From UBA3537 sp964219345 (GTDB lineage Bacteria; Bacteroidota; Bacteroidia; Flavobacteriales; Flavobacteriaceae): a stretch of 64,000 bases of DNA. The position numbers and the translations under genes are program-made. The stretch's first letter is position 1, and the number at the start of each line of letters is the position of its first letter. Below the pieces are notes generated by a model. The model saw nothing but the letters and a program-made list of their open reading frames with translations. It was not told the DNA's origin and ran no database searches. Positions 35,705-44,337 of the stretch are shown one piece after another. Location of the stretch: positions 1 to 64,000 of the forward strand of contig CAXPPN010000025.1 in NCBI GenBank assembly GCA_964219345.1, given 5' to 3'.

Positions 35705-37306
35705 ATGACATTAATACAGTGGTTTAATTTTATTTTGGTTATTCAAATCATCCATGGGCTTGGGACGTGGAAATTGTATCAAAAAGCTGGGCGTAAAGCG
35801 TGGGAGGCTTTTGTACCTGTTTACAATGCGCTTGTTCTTTTTAAAATTATGAATAGACCATGGTATTGGATTTTCTTTATCTTTTTACCAGTAATTAATT
35901 GTGTGATGTTTCCTGTAATTTGGGTAGAAACTGCAAGAAGTTTTGGGAAAAACTCCACCAAAGACACCATATTAGCCGTTGTCTCACTTGGTTTTTATAA
36001 TTACTATTTAAATTATTTTCTTGATTTAGAACATGTTAAAAACCGTGATGGAGAACCAAAATCAAATGCTGGACAACTTTTGAACTCTATACTTTTTGCA
36101 ATTGTAGTCGCAAGTGCTGTACATATTTACTTTTTACAGCCTTTTATCATCCCTTCCTCATCATTAGAGAAATCATTACTTGTTGGAGATGCATTGATTG
36201 TTAGTAAAATGCATTATGGAGCACGAGTACCAATGACCACGGTAAGTTTACCAATGGTACACGATTCTATTCCATTTAGCGGAAAAAAATCATATTTATT
36301 TAACGATAAAATTGAAGAAAAAAATACATCTTGGAAAAACAAATTGCAACTCCCCTACCTACGAATTCCAGGTTGGGAAAAAATAAAGCGTAATGAAATT
36401 GTAGTGTTCAATCAACCTGCGGATACGCTGTTGGACATGAACGATTTTACACCAAATCGAAATTATTATAAACCTATTGACAAAAAAACAAACTTGGTTA
36501 AACGTTGTGTTGGAATTGCTGGTGATACGCTAGAAATCATTGATGGTTATGTTTACATCAACGGAAAGAAAAACAAACTTCCTGGTAGAGCTAGATTACA
36601 GTTTTCTTATATGGGAACCATTAAGCCAGGTAAAGGTTTTAGTAGAAATATCAATACTCGTTTAAAAACATATTATGATATAACAGATGGTATGCGATTC
36701 AATAGCACAAATTTTGAATTGTCTGCAGCCACTGAGGAATCTATTGAATTATTTAAAAAGCATCCAAGTGTAGGGAGTGTAGAACGAAGAATTGTTCCTA
36801 AAGGTCAGGTTGATAGAAGTCTTTTCCCTCAAGACCCTGCATACAATTGGAATATAGATCAATTTGGTCCAATTTATATTCCAAAAAAAGGGGTTACAAT
36901 TTCTATTGATACAACCAATTTACCACTGTATAAACGTCTAATTTCTGAGTACGAAGGTAATACGATTTATGCTAAAGGCAATCAGATTTATATTAACGGT
37001 AAAGTGGCAACGACCTACTCCTTTAAACAAGATTATTATTGGATGATGGGTGATAACCGCAATAGTTCAATTGATGCACGCCGATGGGGATTTGTTCCAG
37101 AAAATCATGTTGTAGGAAAGCCTGTTTTTATTTGGATGAGTTGGAATACAAATGGAAAAGGATTAAACAAAATTCGTTGGGATCGTGTATTTACTACTGT
37201 TCACGCCGATGGTCCAAGACGCTCATATTTAATTCATTTTGTGATTTTACTGCTTTTAAATTACGGCTACAGAAAATGGAGAAAACGTAAAAAAGAAGCG
37301 GCTTAA
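35705..37306 (+). CDS. lepB: Signal peptidase I (large, Bacteroidota type)
   Basis: A 533-residue membrane serine protease that removes Sec signal peptides. It has an unusual N-terminal extension with three or four hydrophobic helices (about 5-20, 52-75, 88-105, 128-147) before the catalytic domain. Box B is IPSSSLEKSLLVGD with nucleophile S153 (the usual SMxPT is SLEKS here). The general base is K266 in LVKRCVGIAGD. Box E is MMGDNRNSSIDARRWG. A large insertion separates the boxes. A basic C-terminal helix follows a last hydrophobic segment. It follows dapB by 50 bases. Confidence 0.9.
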   Translation: MTLIQWFNFILVIQIIHGLGTWKLYQKAGRKAWEAFVPVYNALVLFKIMNRPWYWIFFIFLPVINCVMFPVIWVETARSFGKNSTKDTILAVVSLGFYNYYLNYFLDLEHVKNRDGEPKSNAGQLLNSILFAIVVASAVHIYFLQPFIIPSSSLEKSLLVGDALIVSKMHYGARVPMTTVSLPMVHDSIPFSGKKSYLFNDKIEEKNTSWKNKLQLPYLRIPGWEKIKRNEIVVFNQPADTLLDMNDFTPNRNYYKPIDKKTNLVKRCVGIAGDTLEIIDGYVYINGKKNKLPGRARLQFSYMGTIKPGKGFSRNINTRLKTYYDITDGMRFNSTNFELSAATEESIELFKKHPSVGSVERRIVPKGQVDRSLFPQDPAYNWNIDQFGPIYIPKKGVTISIDTTNLPLYKRLISEYEGNTIYAKGNQIYINGKVATTYSFKQDYYWMMGDNRNSSIDARRWGFVPENHVVGKPVFIWMSWNTNGKGLNKIRWDRVFTTVHADGPRRSYLIHFVILLLLNYGYRKWRKRKKEAA

Positions 37307-37315
37307 ATATAGACT

Positions 37316-37930
37316 ATGAGTCTAATCTATCCCTCTTATTTTCCAAATATTGCTAGTTGTATTACCATTATACAATCCAAAACAATATGTTTTGAAATTG
37401 AAGACAACTACCAAAAACAAACCTTCAGAAATCGATGTTATATTTATGGTGCTAACGGAAAACTAGGTCTTCATATTCCTGTACATTACACTCAAAAAAA
37501 GCGTCAAAAAACAAAAGATATTCGAACAGATAACAGCTCCAATTGGAAATCGATTCATTGGAAATCAATTGAAAGTGCCTACAGAACTTCACCCTATTTT
37601 GAGTTTTATGAAGATGATTTTCAATCACTTTTCAAAAATAAAAGTGAATGGCTAATGGATTATAATTTTAAGTGTATAGATCTAATTCAACAGTGTTTAG
37701 ACGTTGATTTTAGTTACAAAACCTCTACTACTTTTGAAAAAGAAATTAAGGATGATTTTAGACCATTAATTAATGTAAAAAATCATGAAAACATTCAAAC
37801 CAATCCTTATATACAAGTTTTTGAAAACAAACATGGATATATAAATAACCTAAGTATATTGGATGTTATATTTAATCTTGGACCAGAGGCGCTTTCTTAC
37901 CTTACAAATCATCCGTCAATAAACATATAA
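37316..37930 (+). CDS. WbqC-family protein
   Basis: A 204-residue WbqC-like protein. It begins with YPSYFPNIASC (family form YPxYFPxI), has RNRCYIYGANG with the LxxP-type LHIPV after it, and the WKSIHWKSIESAYRTSPYFEFY block that defines the family. Members occur in polysaccharide and LPS loci and have been proposed to act in sugar modification, but the activity is not settled. It lies 9 bases behind lepB and is convergent with the next gene, 4 bases away. Confidence 0.82.
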   Translation: MSLIYPSYFPNIASCITIIQSKTICFEIEDNYQKQTFRNRCYIYGANGKLGLHIPVHYTQKKRQKTKDIRTDNSSNWKSIHWKSIESAYRTSPYFEFYEDDFQSLFKNKSEWLMDYNFKCIDLIQQCLDVDFSYKTSTTFEKEIKDDFRPLINVKNHENIQTNPYIQVFENKHGYINNLSILDVIFNLGPEALSYLTNHPSINI

Positions 37931-37934
37931 AACT

Positions 37935-38957
37935 CTATTTTTTTTTACGAAGTTCTAGCGTTGTAGAAATTGGAAAGTGATCGGAATATCGAACGTTATG
38001 CGTTTGGAAATCTACTATTTTTAAGGTCTTATCTACAAGTATAAAATCGATACGAAGAGGAAAAAAATCAAAAGAATAAGTACGCCCAAAACCTTTGCCT
38101 GCGATATCAAAAGCATCATCAAAATTTGATCTTAAAAGACGATAAACATATGAATGTGTCGTGTTGTTAAAATCTCCATTCAAAATGGTTTTATAAGGAG
38201 ATTTGTTCATGTGTTTTAGAACTAATTCTGCTTGATATTGTTGAGCTTCAAAGGTTTTGCTAATGCGTTTAAAAAGGCGATCTGAGGTTTCAGAGTCTAA
38301 CTGCTTAACGTTGGGGTTGATGCCAGAGGATTGCAAATGAATGTTATAAACCCTAAGGGTGTCATTCTTCACTAAAATATCGACAAAAATAGCGCTATTA
38401 GCTGAGTTTGGAAATTTTATAATTCCTGTATTCAAAAATGGAAATTTTGAAAAAATTGCCAATTCAGATTTTGTTTTTGAATTTGAATTAAATACATATG
38501 GATAAGTTGTTTTTTTTGCAATTCCACTGTTGTATTCTTGAACGGATAAAATATCTGGAGCGGCTTGTTCTATAAAGCCATGAATTTTTTCTGGAATTGC
38601 ATCATCATCAATCCAATCGTAAAGATTCAACAATCGTACATTATAACTCATCAAAGAGAGTGTATCGTTAGAAGATTGTTCATTTTCTCCAGAAAAATTA
38701 TATAAAGAGGTTAAATGCCCAAAACCAAGAGCTAAAACAAGTCCAGAGAGCAAGAACTGTTTTTTTAGCTTTAATACCCAAAACAAACAAAATATCAGGT
38801 TTATGATAATTAAAAAAGGGACGGCAAGACTTAAAACAGCTAAAAAGGAAAATGTTTTTGGTGGAACAAAAGGCAACGCATAAGACAACAATAGAAGTGT
38901 TGCAACTAAAGAGTTAATCAGAAAAATAAGTTTATCAAAAAAATGCAGTGGTTTCAA
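37935..38957 (-). CDS. Endonuclease/exonuclease/phosphatase-family membrane protein
   Basis: A 340-residue protein with three N-terminal transmembrane helices (about 10-32, 38-60, 66-85) and a C-terminal EEP (DNase I-like) domain. Conserved metal and catalytic blocks are SYNVRLLN, SVQEYN, NIHLQSSG, NGDFNNTTHS and the terminal YSDHFPIST with the catalytic DH. Such membrane-tethered EEP proteins are common in Bacteroidota, and their substrate (DNA, phosphoinositide-like or other phosphodiester) is unknown. It is last in the mutL-rhomboid operon. Confidence 0.82.
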   Translation of the reverse strand: MKPLHFFDKLIFLINSLVATLLLLSYALPFVPPKTFSFLAVLSLAVPFLIIINLIFCLFWVLKLKKQFLLSGLVLALGFGHLTSLYNFSGENEQSSNDTLSLMSYNVRLLNLYDWIDDDAIPEKIHGFIEQAAPDILSVQEYNSGIAKKTTYPYVFNSNSKTKSELAIFSKFPFLNTGIIKFPNSANSAIFVDILVKNDTLRVYNIHLQSSGINPNVKQLDSETSDRLFKRISKTFEAQQYQAELVLKHMNKSPYKTILNGDFNNTTHSYVYRLLRSNFDDAFDIAGKGFGRTYSFDFFPLRIDFILVDKTLKIVDFQTHNVRYSDHFPISTTLELRKKK

Positions 38958-38959
38958 AA

Positions 38960-39814
38960 CTATTTATTTTTTCCAGCACGAAACAAAAAATCTTTTTCAG
39001 CTTGTGTTAAACTTTCATAACCACTTTTACTGATTTTATCTAAAATCAAATCAATTTGTTTTTGATGTGTAAAACTGTTAAACTCTTGTTTCTTTTGGCC
39101 AGCCATTGTTGAAGTTTTTTTCTTCTTGTAAACTGTTTTTAGAACTTTATTAGATTTAAAATAATTTAGAATACTATCTAGGAAGCCTCCAAAATCTTTT
39201 CCATTATTAAATTGTTTTGCATAAAAATATCCTGACAAATAGCCCCCAATATGAGCTACTGTTCCCCCAGAATTAACCGACAAAAGTCCTGGTAAATCCA
39301 AAACAACCATAGCGATCCCCAAATATTTTAATGGAAATCGAAGTGTGAAAAAGCCAATGGATTTATTTGGTAAATACACACACAAAAAAATAATACACGC
39401 TCGAACACCTGCTGAAGCACCAACCAAAGATCCGTTAATTTGTAATGTATTCGGCAACAAAAAAGCAACAATAATAAAAGCCAGTCCTCCGTAAATTACA
39501 CCAAGCAGATAAATTTTTAGGGAAAGACGAGCCGAAAATAAATTAGAAAATGTTTGTGCTATAAAATATAAAACAAGCATATTAAAAAACAGATGACTTA
39601 TGCTTTTATGTAAAAAACCATAACTTACAATACTCCATGGACGACCAAAAAAATCTGATAGTATATAAGGTAAAGAAAACCACTCTAAGAGATTAAATCC
39701 AATCAGATTTAAAAAAATACCTGCTACAAAAACCATTGTATTTGCTACAATTATTTTTTCCAAAATATGAAGTCGCGATAATTTCTCTTTGATATCTTGT
39801 GAAAGTGTAGTCAT
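38960..39814 (-). CDS. Rhomboid-family intramembrane serine protease
   Basis: A 284-residue rhomboid. It has six or so hydrophobic segments, catalytic serine in GASAGVRA and catalytic histidine in VAHIGGYLSG. The conserved loop is SYGFLHKSISHLFFNML. The C-terminal cytoplasmic tail of about 80 residues is basic and ends in a short helical region (LTQAEKDFLFRAGKNK). The ATG directly abuts the stop of the rhomboid gene upstream, so the two are co-translated. The substrate is unknown. Confidence 0.85.
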   Translation of the reverse strand: MTTLSQDIKEKLSRLHILEKIIVANTMVFVAGIFLNLIGFNLLEWFSLPYILSDFFGRPWSIVSYGFLHKSISHLFFNMLVLYFIAQTFSNLFSARLSLKIYLLGVIYGGLAFIIVAFLLPNTLQINGSLVGASAGVRACIIFLCVYLPNKSIGFFTLRFPLKYLGIAMVVLDLPGLLSVNSGGTVAHIGGYLSGYFYAKQFNNGKDFGGFLDSILNYFKSNKVLKTVYKKKKTSTMAGQKKQEFNSFTHQKQIDLILDKISKSGYESLTQAEKDFLFRAGKNK

Positions 39815-40636
39815 CTAATTCCAGCGGTATTTGTCAAATTGATTTTTTTTCCAAAAATACATCAATAAAAATCCTGTAAGTGCTCCTCCAATATGCGCAA
39901 CATAAGCCGTATTGCTAGGACTAAAAACTGAGACACCTGAGATTGCCGAAAACAAATCAATGGCTATAATTCCAGGGATAAAATACTTTGCTTTAATAGG
40001 AATTGGTAAGAAAATTAGCATCAATTCCGCATTTGGATTGAGCATACCAAAAGCCACTAAAACACCAAAAATAGCACCCGAAGCACCAACCATAGAACCA
40101 TTGCTTTTTACGTTCAAATCAAAAAACATTCGAAATGTGGATGTATCAATTTGAGCTAAACTTTTACCATAACTTTCTAAAAGAGGTTGCATTTTTTGAG
40201 CTAAAATTTCGCCTTTAAACATGTTGTTTTCTAGAATATTTAAACTAGAAATCTCTTTAATTATTTCATAGGAAAATCCACGAGCTTCCAAATCGCTTAA
40301 AACAGGGTAAATTTGAATAAAATACACCAAAAATGTGAGTGCAACTGCACCCAATCCACAACTGATATAAAACGTAATAAATTTTCGCTGACCAAAAATT
40401 TGCTCTACTGCAGTTCCAAACATCCATAGCGCAAACATATTAAACAATAAATGCTGAAAACTACCATGCATAAACATATGAGTGATAATTTGCCAAAAGC
40501 CAAAATAATCACTCATTGGATAAAATAGCGCTAATAATCTGTAAAACAACTCTTCATTACCCATCAAATAGGTTCCCACAAAGACGATAACATTTAAAAT
40601 GAGAAGATGCTTTACTGTAGGTGATATTCTTAGCAT
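39815..40636 (-). CDS. Rhomboid-family intramembrane serine protease
   Basis: A 273-residue rhomboid with six predicted helices. It has the loop THMFMHGSFQHLLFNMFALW, catalytic serine in MVGASGAIFG and catalytic histidine in VAHIGGALTG. It is longer in the first extracytoplasmic region than GlpG-like enzymes. It follows mutL with a 1-base gap and precedes a second rhomboid with no gap. The pair looks like an old tandem duplication, since the sequences have diverged. Confidence 0.87.
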   Translation of the reverse strand: MLRISPTVKHLLILNVIVFVGTYLMGNEELFYRLLALFYPMSDYFGFWQIITHMFMHGSFQHLLFNMFALWMFGTAVEQIFGQRKFITFYISCGLGAVALTFLVYFIQIYPVLSDLEARGFSYEIIKEISSLNILENNMFKGEILAQKMQPLLESYGKSLAQIDTSTFRMFFDLNVKSNGSMVGASGAIFGVLVAFGMLNPNAELMLIFLPIPIKAKYFIPGIIAIDLFSAISGVSVFSPSNTAYVAHIGGALTGFLLMYFWKKNQFDKYRWN

Positions 40637-40637
40637 A

Positions 40638-42467
40638 TTAATTAAATTTAGATTCTATTTCAGAGGTTTCTATTGTTGTGAAAATTGCCTTATTATTCAA
40701 TGAAATAGAAGGTTCCTTACATGCAAAAAGTGAATTAACAATAAATTCTTGCTCTGTAATATTTAATTTTTTTCCATTTTTAATGGCTAAACTTTTCGCA
40801 AAAGTTTTGGCAAGTAAGTCACTTGAACTAAAGTTAAAATCAGGTACTTCATTCTGAACATCATCAATAAGCTGCACAAATACTTTTAAAACATCATTTT
40901 CTTTTAAGGCTACAGGGATTGCAGAAATAACTGCTTTTTTATTAGCTAAAGCATCAAAAACAAAACCTGCCTGTTCCAATTGTTCTCTAATTGTTTGAAG
41001 GACTCCCATTTCCTGAGTTGAAAATTCTAGCTCTAAAGTAAACATCAATTGTTGACATACAGTATCTTTTACGGTGATTTGCTTTAAAAAGTCTTCGTAC
41101 AAAATACGTTCATGTGCTCTATTTTGATCGATAACCACCATACCAGATTTAATCGTACTAATGATATATTTGTTTTGAAGTTGAAATGTATTTTGAACTT
41201 TCTTTCCTTCATCTTCATCAAAAATGGACGATTGTAATTCATCTGATTCGAACTGTACTTCACTAAAATCATTTTGATTTTCTGTTGTTTCAGAATTTAA
41301 AACTGTATAAAGCGCTTCCCAAGCAGGTGCTGTAGAAGGAGATACTTTAGTATTTGATTTTGAAAAAGGATTGAAATTGGGATCTACTTCTACTTTTGGA
41401 CTAGAGACTTGCTCATTGTGTTGATGATAGGGCGTATCCATTGAAGGATCATGCTGAAAATCGAGAATAGGCGCAATACTGAATTGTCCTAAACTGTGTT
41501 TTACGGCTGCCCTTAGAAGTGCATACATTGTAGGTTCGTCATCAAATTTAACTTCTGTTTTTGTCGGGTGAATATTGATATCTATAGATTTTGGATCTAC
41601 TGATAAATTGAGAAAATAACTTGGGAATTTATGAGTTGGAAGCAAACCTTCAAAAGCCGCTTGAATGGCATGATTTAGATAAGGACTTTTTATAAACCGC
41701 TGATTGACAAAGAAAAACTGCTCTCCTCTAGATTTTTTAGCATATTCTGGTTTGCCAACAAAACCTGAAATTTTTAGAAGTTCTGTATCCTCGTCTACAG
41801 GGACTAGTTTTTCATTGGTTTTTTTTCCAAAAGTATGTACAATACGTTGTCTAAAATTTTCTGAACGTAAGTCAAAAAGATTATTTCCATTGTGATACAT
41901 TGAAAAATTGATTTGTGGATGTGCCAAAACTACTCGATGAAATTCATCAATAATATGGCGTAATTCTACAGCATCAGATTTTAAAAAATTACGACGAGCG
42001 GGAATGTTAAAAAATAAATTTTTAACTGCAATAGACGTTCCTTTTGGTGCAGCAACAGAGTTTTGGTCTGTTATTGTACTGCCCTCTATTGTAATGGCTG
42101 TACCAAGTTCTGTATATTCTTGTTTGGTTTTGAGTTCAACATGTGCAATTGCAGCTATACTTGCCAGCGCTTCGCCTCTAAACCCTTTTGTATGCAAAGC
42201 AAATAAATCTTCTGCAGCTTTAATTTTTGAGGTGGCATGACGCTCAAAACTAAGGCGTGCATCTGTAACACTCATCCCCTTGCCGTTATCTATAACTTGA
42301 ATAAGGGTTTTACCAGCATTTTTGATTAGTAATTTTATTTCTGTTGATTCGGCATCTATAGAATTTTCAAGCAATTCTTTTACAACTGAAGAGGGTCGTT
42401 GTACGACTTCTCCAGCTGCAATTTGATTGGCAACATGATCTGGTAAAAGGTGTATAATATCGGCCAT
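40638..42467 (-). CDS. mutL: DNA mismatch repair protein MutL
   Basis: A 609-residue GHKL ATPase that links MutS to downstream repair. N-terminal motifs are LLENSIDAEST (I), DNGKGM (II), HATSKI, and GFRGEALASI (III). The C-terminal dimerisation domain begins near residue 420. The place of the endonuclease motif DQHA(x)2E(x)4E reads DQNRAHERILYE (from D447), so the first histidine is asparagine, which leaves the nicking activity doubtful. It lies 3 bases after a small membrane protein gene and heads the rhomboid and EEP genes. Confidence 0.94.
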   Translation of the reverse strand: MADIIHLLPDHVANQIAAGEVVQRPSSVVKELLENSIDAESTEIKLLIKNAGKTLIQVIDNGKGMSVTDARLSFERHATSKIKAAEDLFALHTKGFRGEALASIAAIAHVELKTKQEYTELGTAITIEGSTITDQNSVAAPKGTSIAVKNLFFNIPARRNFLKSDAVELRHIIDEFHRVVLAHPQINFSMYHNGNNLFDLRSENFRQRIVHTFGKKTNEKLVPVDEDTELLKISGFVGKPEYAKKSRGEQFFFVNQRFIKSPYLNHAIQAAFEGLLPTHKFPSYFLNLSVDPKSIDINIHPTKTEVKFDDEPTMYALLRAAVKHSLGQFSIAPILDFQHDPSMDTPYHQHNEQVSSPKVEVDPNFNPFSKSNTKVSPSTAPAWEALYTVLNSETTENQNDFSEVQFESDELQSSIFDEDEGKKVQNTFQLQNKYIISTIKSGMVVIDQNRAHERILYEDFLKQITVKDTVCQQLMFTLELEFSTQEMGVLQTIREQLEQAGFVFDALANKKAVISAIPVALKENDVLKVFVQLIDDVQNEVPDFNFSSSDLLAKTFAKSLAIKNGKKLNITEQEFIVNSLFACKEPSISLNNKAIFTTIETSEIESKFN

Positions 42468-42470
42468 TAG

Positions 42471-42740
42471 CTAAAAAAATAATGAGAGGTCAAAATCTAT
42501 AAACCATAAAAATATAAAAACGAGAATAAGCACTATGATTCTAATTCTATAGGATGTTTGGCGATCTGTACTTTTCATGTCGCTCAAAGCATTTTTTAGA
42601 GTTCTTTTTAAATTTGTCTTTTGAACAGTTACACGTTGATCATCAAATTTATGTTTGATTTCAAAAGGACTAGAATCGCCTTTGTAATAACGTGGTTCGT
42701 AATTAAATTTTTTATTTTTTCTGAGTTTAAATAACCCCAT
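42471..42740 (-). CDS. Small basic protein with C-terminal transmembrane helix, unknown
   Basis: An 89-residue protein. The N-terminal 60 residues are basic and hydrophilic (MGLFKLRKNKKFNYEPRYYK), and the C-terminus is one helix (about 67-86, IIVLILVFIFLWFID). It looks like a tail-anchored cytoplasmic protein. I do not recognise a family. It is 3 bases from mutL and 3 bases after a 38-residue membrane peptide, so it is part of that operon. Confidence 0.7.
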   Translation of the reverse strand: MGLFKLRKNKKFNYEPRYYKGDSSPFEIKHKFDDQRVTVQKTNLKRTLKNALSDMKSTDRQTSYRIRIIVLILVFIFLWFIDFDLSLFF

Positions 42741-42743
42741 GAT

Positions 42744-42860
42744 TTATAAATATTTAGTCTCCAAAACAAACATACCTATCAATAATAAAGCTAAGGCAAC
42801 AACAAGCCAAATTAATGAAAATGGTTGTTTACGGCGTTTATTTAGCTTGAATTTTGACAT
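42744..42860 (-). CDS. 38-residue single-helix membrane peptide
   Basis: ATG (42858-42860) to TAA (42744-42746). It has a very basic N-terminus (MSKFKLNKRRKQPFS) followed by one transmembrane helix (LIWLVVALALLLIGMFVL) and a short ETKYL end. It ends 3 bases before the 89-residue gene. The positive-inside pattern, good ATG and tight spacing support a real gene. No family is recognised. Confidence 0.6.
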   Translation of the reverse strand: MSKFKLNKRRKQPFSLIWLVVALALLLIGMFVLETKYL

Positions 42861-42939
42861 AAGAATTTAAAAGCTCTATTCCCTCAAAAATACTTAAAAA
42901 TTACAGGATAAAAAAGAAGAGAGGAAAATTTAAATACAA

Positions 42940-43425
42940 TTAAATTGATCGATTAAAATCAATCATTTTGAGTGCTGTAACAGCAGCTTCAACACCTTTA
43001 TTGCCATGTTTCCCACCAGAACGATCCAAGGACTGTTGCTTGTTATTATCGGTTAGAACACAGAAAATGACTGGTGTGGTATGTTGAATATTTAAATCTT
43101 TTATTCCTTGAGTAACGCCTGCACAGACATAGTCAAAATGTTTTGTTTCGCCTTGAATGACACAACCGATTGTGATGACAGCATCAACACCTGAAGATTG
43201 CAATTTTTTTGCGCCAAAAATCAACTCAAAACTACCAGGGACTTTATGTACAGAAATATTTTGTTGAGAAACTCCACAATCTGTTAATGTTTGAAGTGCT
43301 CCTTCTAATAGCCCATTGGTTACATCTGAATTCCATTCAGAAACAACAATACCAATCTTAAAATCTGTGGCGTTTGGAAGTGCCGATTTATCGTAATTAG
43401 AGAGGTTTGTGTTTGCCGTTGCCAT
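42940..43425 (-). CDS. ribH: 6,7-dimethyl-8-ribityllumazine synthase
   Basis: The penultimate enzyme of riboflavin synthesis, which forms icosahedral or pentameric assemblies. At 161 residues it matches the family. Substrate-site blocks are VSEWNSDVTNGLLEGA, KVPGSFELIFGAKKL, TIGCVIQGETKHFDYV (catalytic histidine in KHFD), and VIFCVLTDNNKQQSLDRSGG. It follows the TPR gene by 8 bases. Other rib genes are not in the window. Confidence 0.93.
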   Translation of the reverse strand: MATANTNLSNYDKSALPNATDFKIGIVVSEWNSDVTNGLLEGALQTLTDCGVSQQNISVHKVPGSFELIFGAKKLQSSGVDAVITIGCVIQGETKHFDYVCAGVTQGIKDLNIQHTTPVIFCVLTDNNKQQSLDRSGGKHGNKGVEAAVTALKMIDFNRSI

Positions 43426-43433
43426 TGGGGTTT

Positions 43434-44198
43434 TTAGTTACTCGCTGCTTGTGCTTTTCCAATAAAGACGTCAATATCTTTGGCTTCTGTACTTTCTGGA
43501 AAATCAGCTTTTATAGTTTTAAAGTATTCTAGAGCTTTGGAGTTTTTATCGAGTTTTAAACCTAAAACACCCGCTTTGTATAGATACATTGGAGTTGTAT
43601 AATTATTTGTTTTTGCGTTGGCAGCCTGAACATAATAATCGTAAGCATCTTCTAACTGCTCCAATTGAACAAAAGCATCACCAATACCCCCTTTGGCAAT
43701 TGGCCCCAGTACATCATCAGTAGATTCAAATGCGTTTAGATATTCAATAGCATTTACATAATCTTTCATGTTCAAATAGGCCATACCTGCATAGTAATTG
43801 GCAAGATTTCCTGCATTAGTTCCACTGTAAGTGTCTGCAATATCAAGCATTCCATATTTTCCATCGGCACCGTTTAAAGATAATGTAAACAAAGAATCTT
43901 GTGCAGTAGCAACAGCTTCATCAAAATATTTTTGGGCAGAATACATATCATTCATCGCTTGACTTTCTTTTGGTTGCTGAACGTATTTATCAAAACCTAA
44001 AAACCCTAAAACCAAAACAGCGGCCAAGCCTACAATTATAAAAATGTATTTTTGATTAGCTGCAACCCATTGTTCCGTTTTTGAAACATTTTCATCTAAT
44101 GTATTAAAAACCTCTGCTGTTGTAGATCCCTCTTCAATAGATTGTTGCTTTTCTACTTTTGTTTTTGGCTTACCGCCACGTTTCTTGTATGTTGCCAT
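43434..44198 (-). CDS. TPR-repeat membrane-anchored protein (YfgM/BamD-like architecture)
   Basis: A 254-residue protein. It has a basic N-terminus (KKRGGKPKTKVEKQ), one transmembrane helix (about 50-68, YIFIIVGLAAVLVLGFLGF), then tetratricopeptide-like helical pairs (about 75-245) with YYAGMAYLNMKDYVNAIEYL and a KALEYFKTIKADFPES repeat. The layout is that of periplasmic TPR proteins such as YfgM, but the partner is unknown. It has its own -7 box 22 bases upstream and is co-transcribed with ribH. Confidence 0.8.
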   Translation of the reverse strand: MATYKKRGGKPKTKVEKQQSIEEGSTTAEVFNTLDENVSKTEQWVAANQKYIFIIVGLAAVLVLGFLGFDKYVQQPKESQAMNDMYSAQKYFDEAVATAQDSLFTLSLNGADGKYGMLDIADTYSGTNAGNLANYYAGMAYLNMKDYVNAIEYLNAFESTDDVLGPIAKGGIGDAFVQLEQLEDAYDYYVQAANAKTNNYTTPMYLYKAGVLGLKLDKNSKALEYFKTIKADFPESTEAKDIDVFIGKAQAASN

Positions 44199-44219
44199 AA
44201 TGTTCTAAAATATGAGGGG

Positions 44220-44227
44220 CAAAAATA
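44220..44227 (-). promoter_or_regulatory. -7 promoter box for the TPR-ribH operon
   Basis: The minus strand reads TATTTTTG, an exact match, about 21 bases before the TPR gene start. Confidence 0.45.
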
Positions 44228-44337
44228 TAATTTTATTCTTAAAATAATGATAATTTATTTGTTATTTTTCAATATTTTGCAGCTTATTTAGTCGTAATAC
44301 TTAATCAAGTTTAAATTTAAAACCAATTTATACACTA

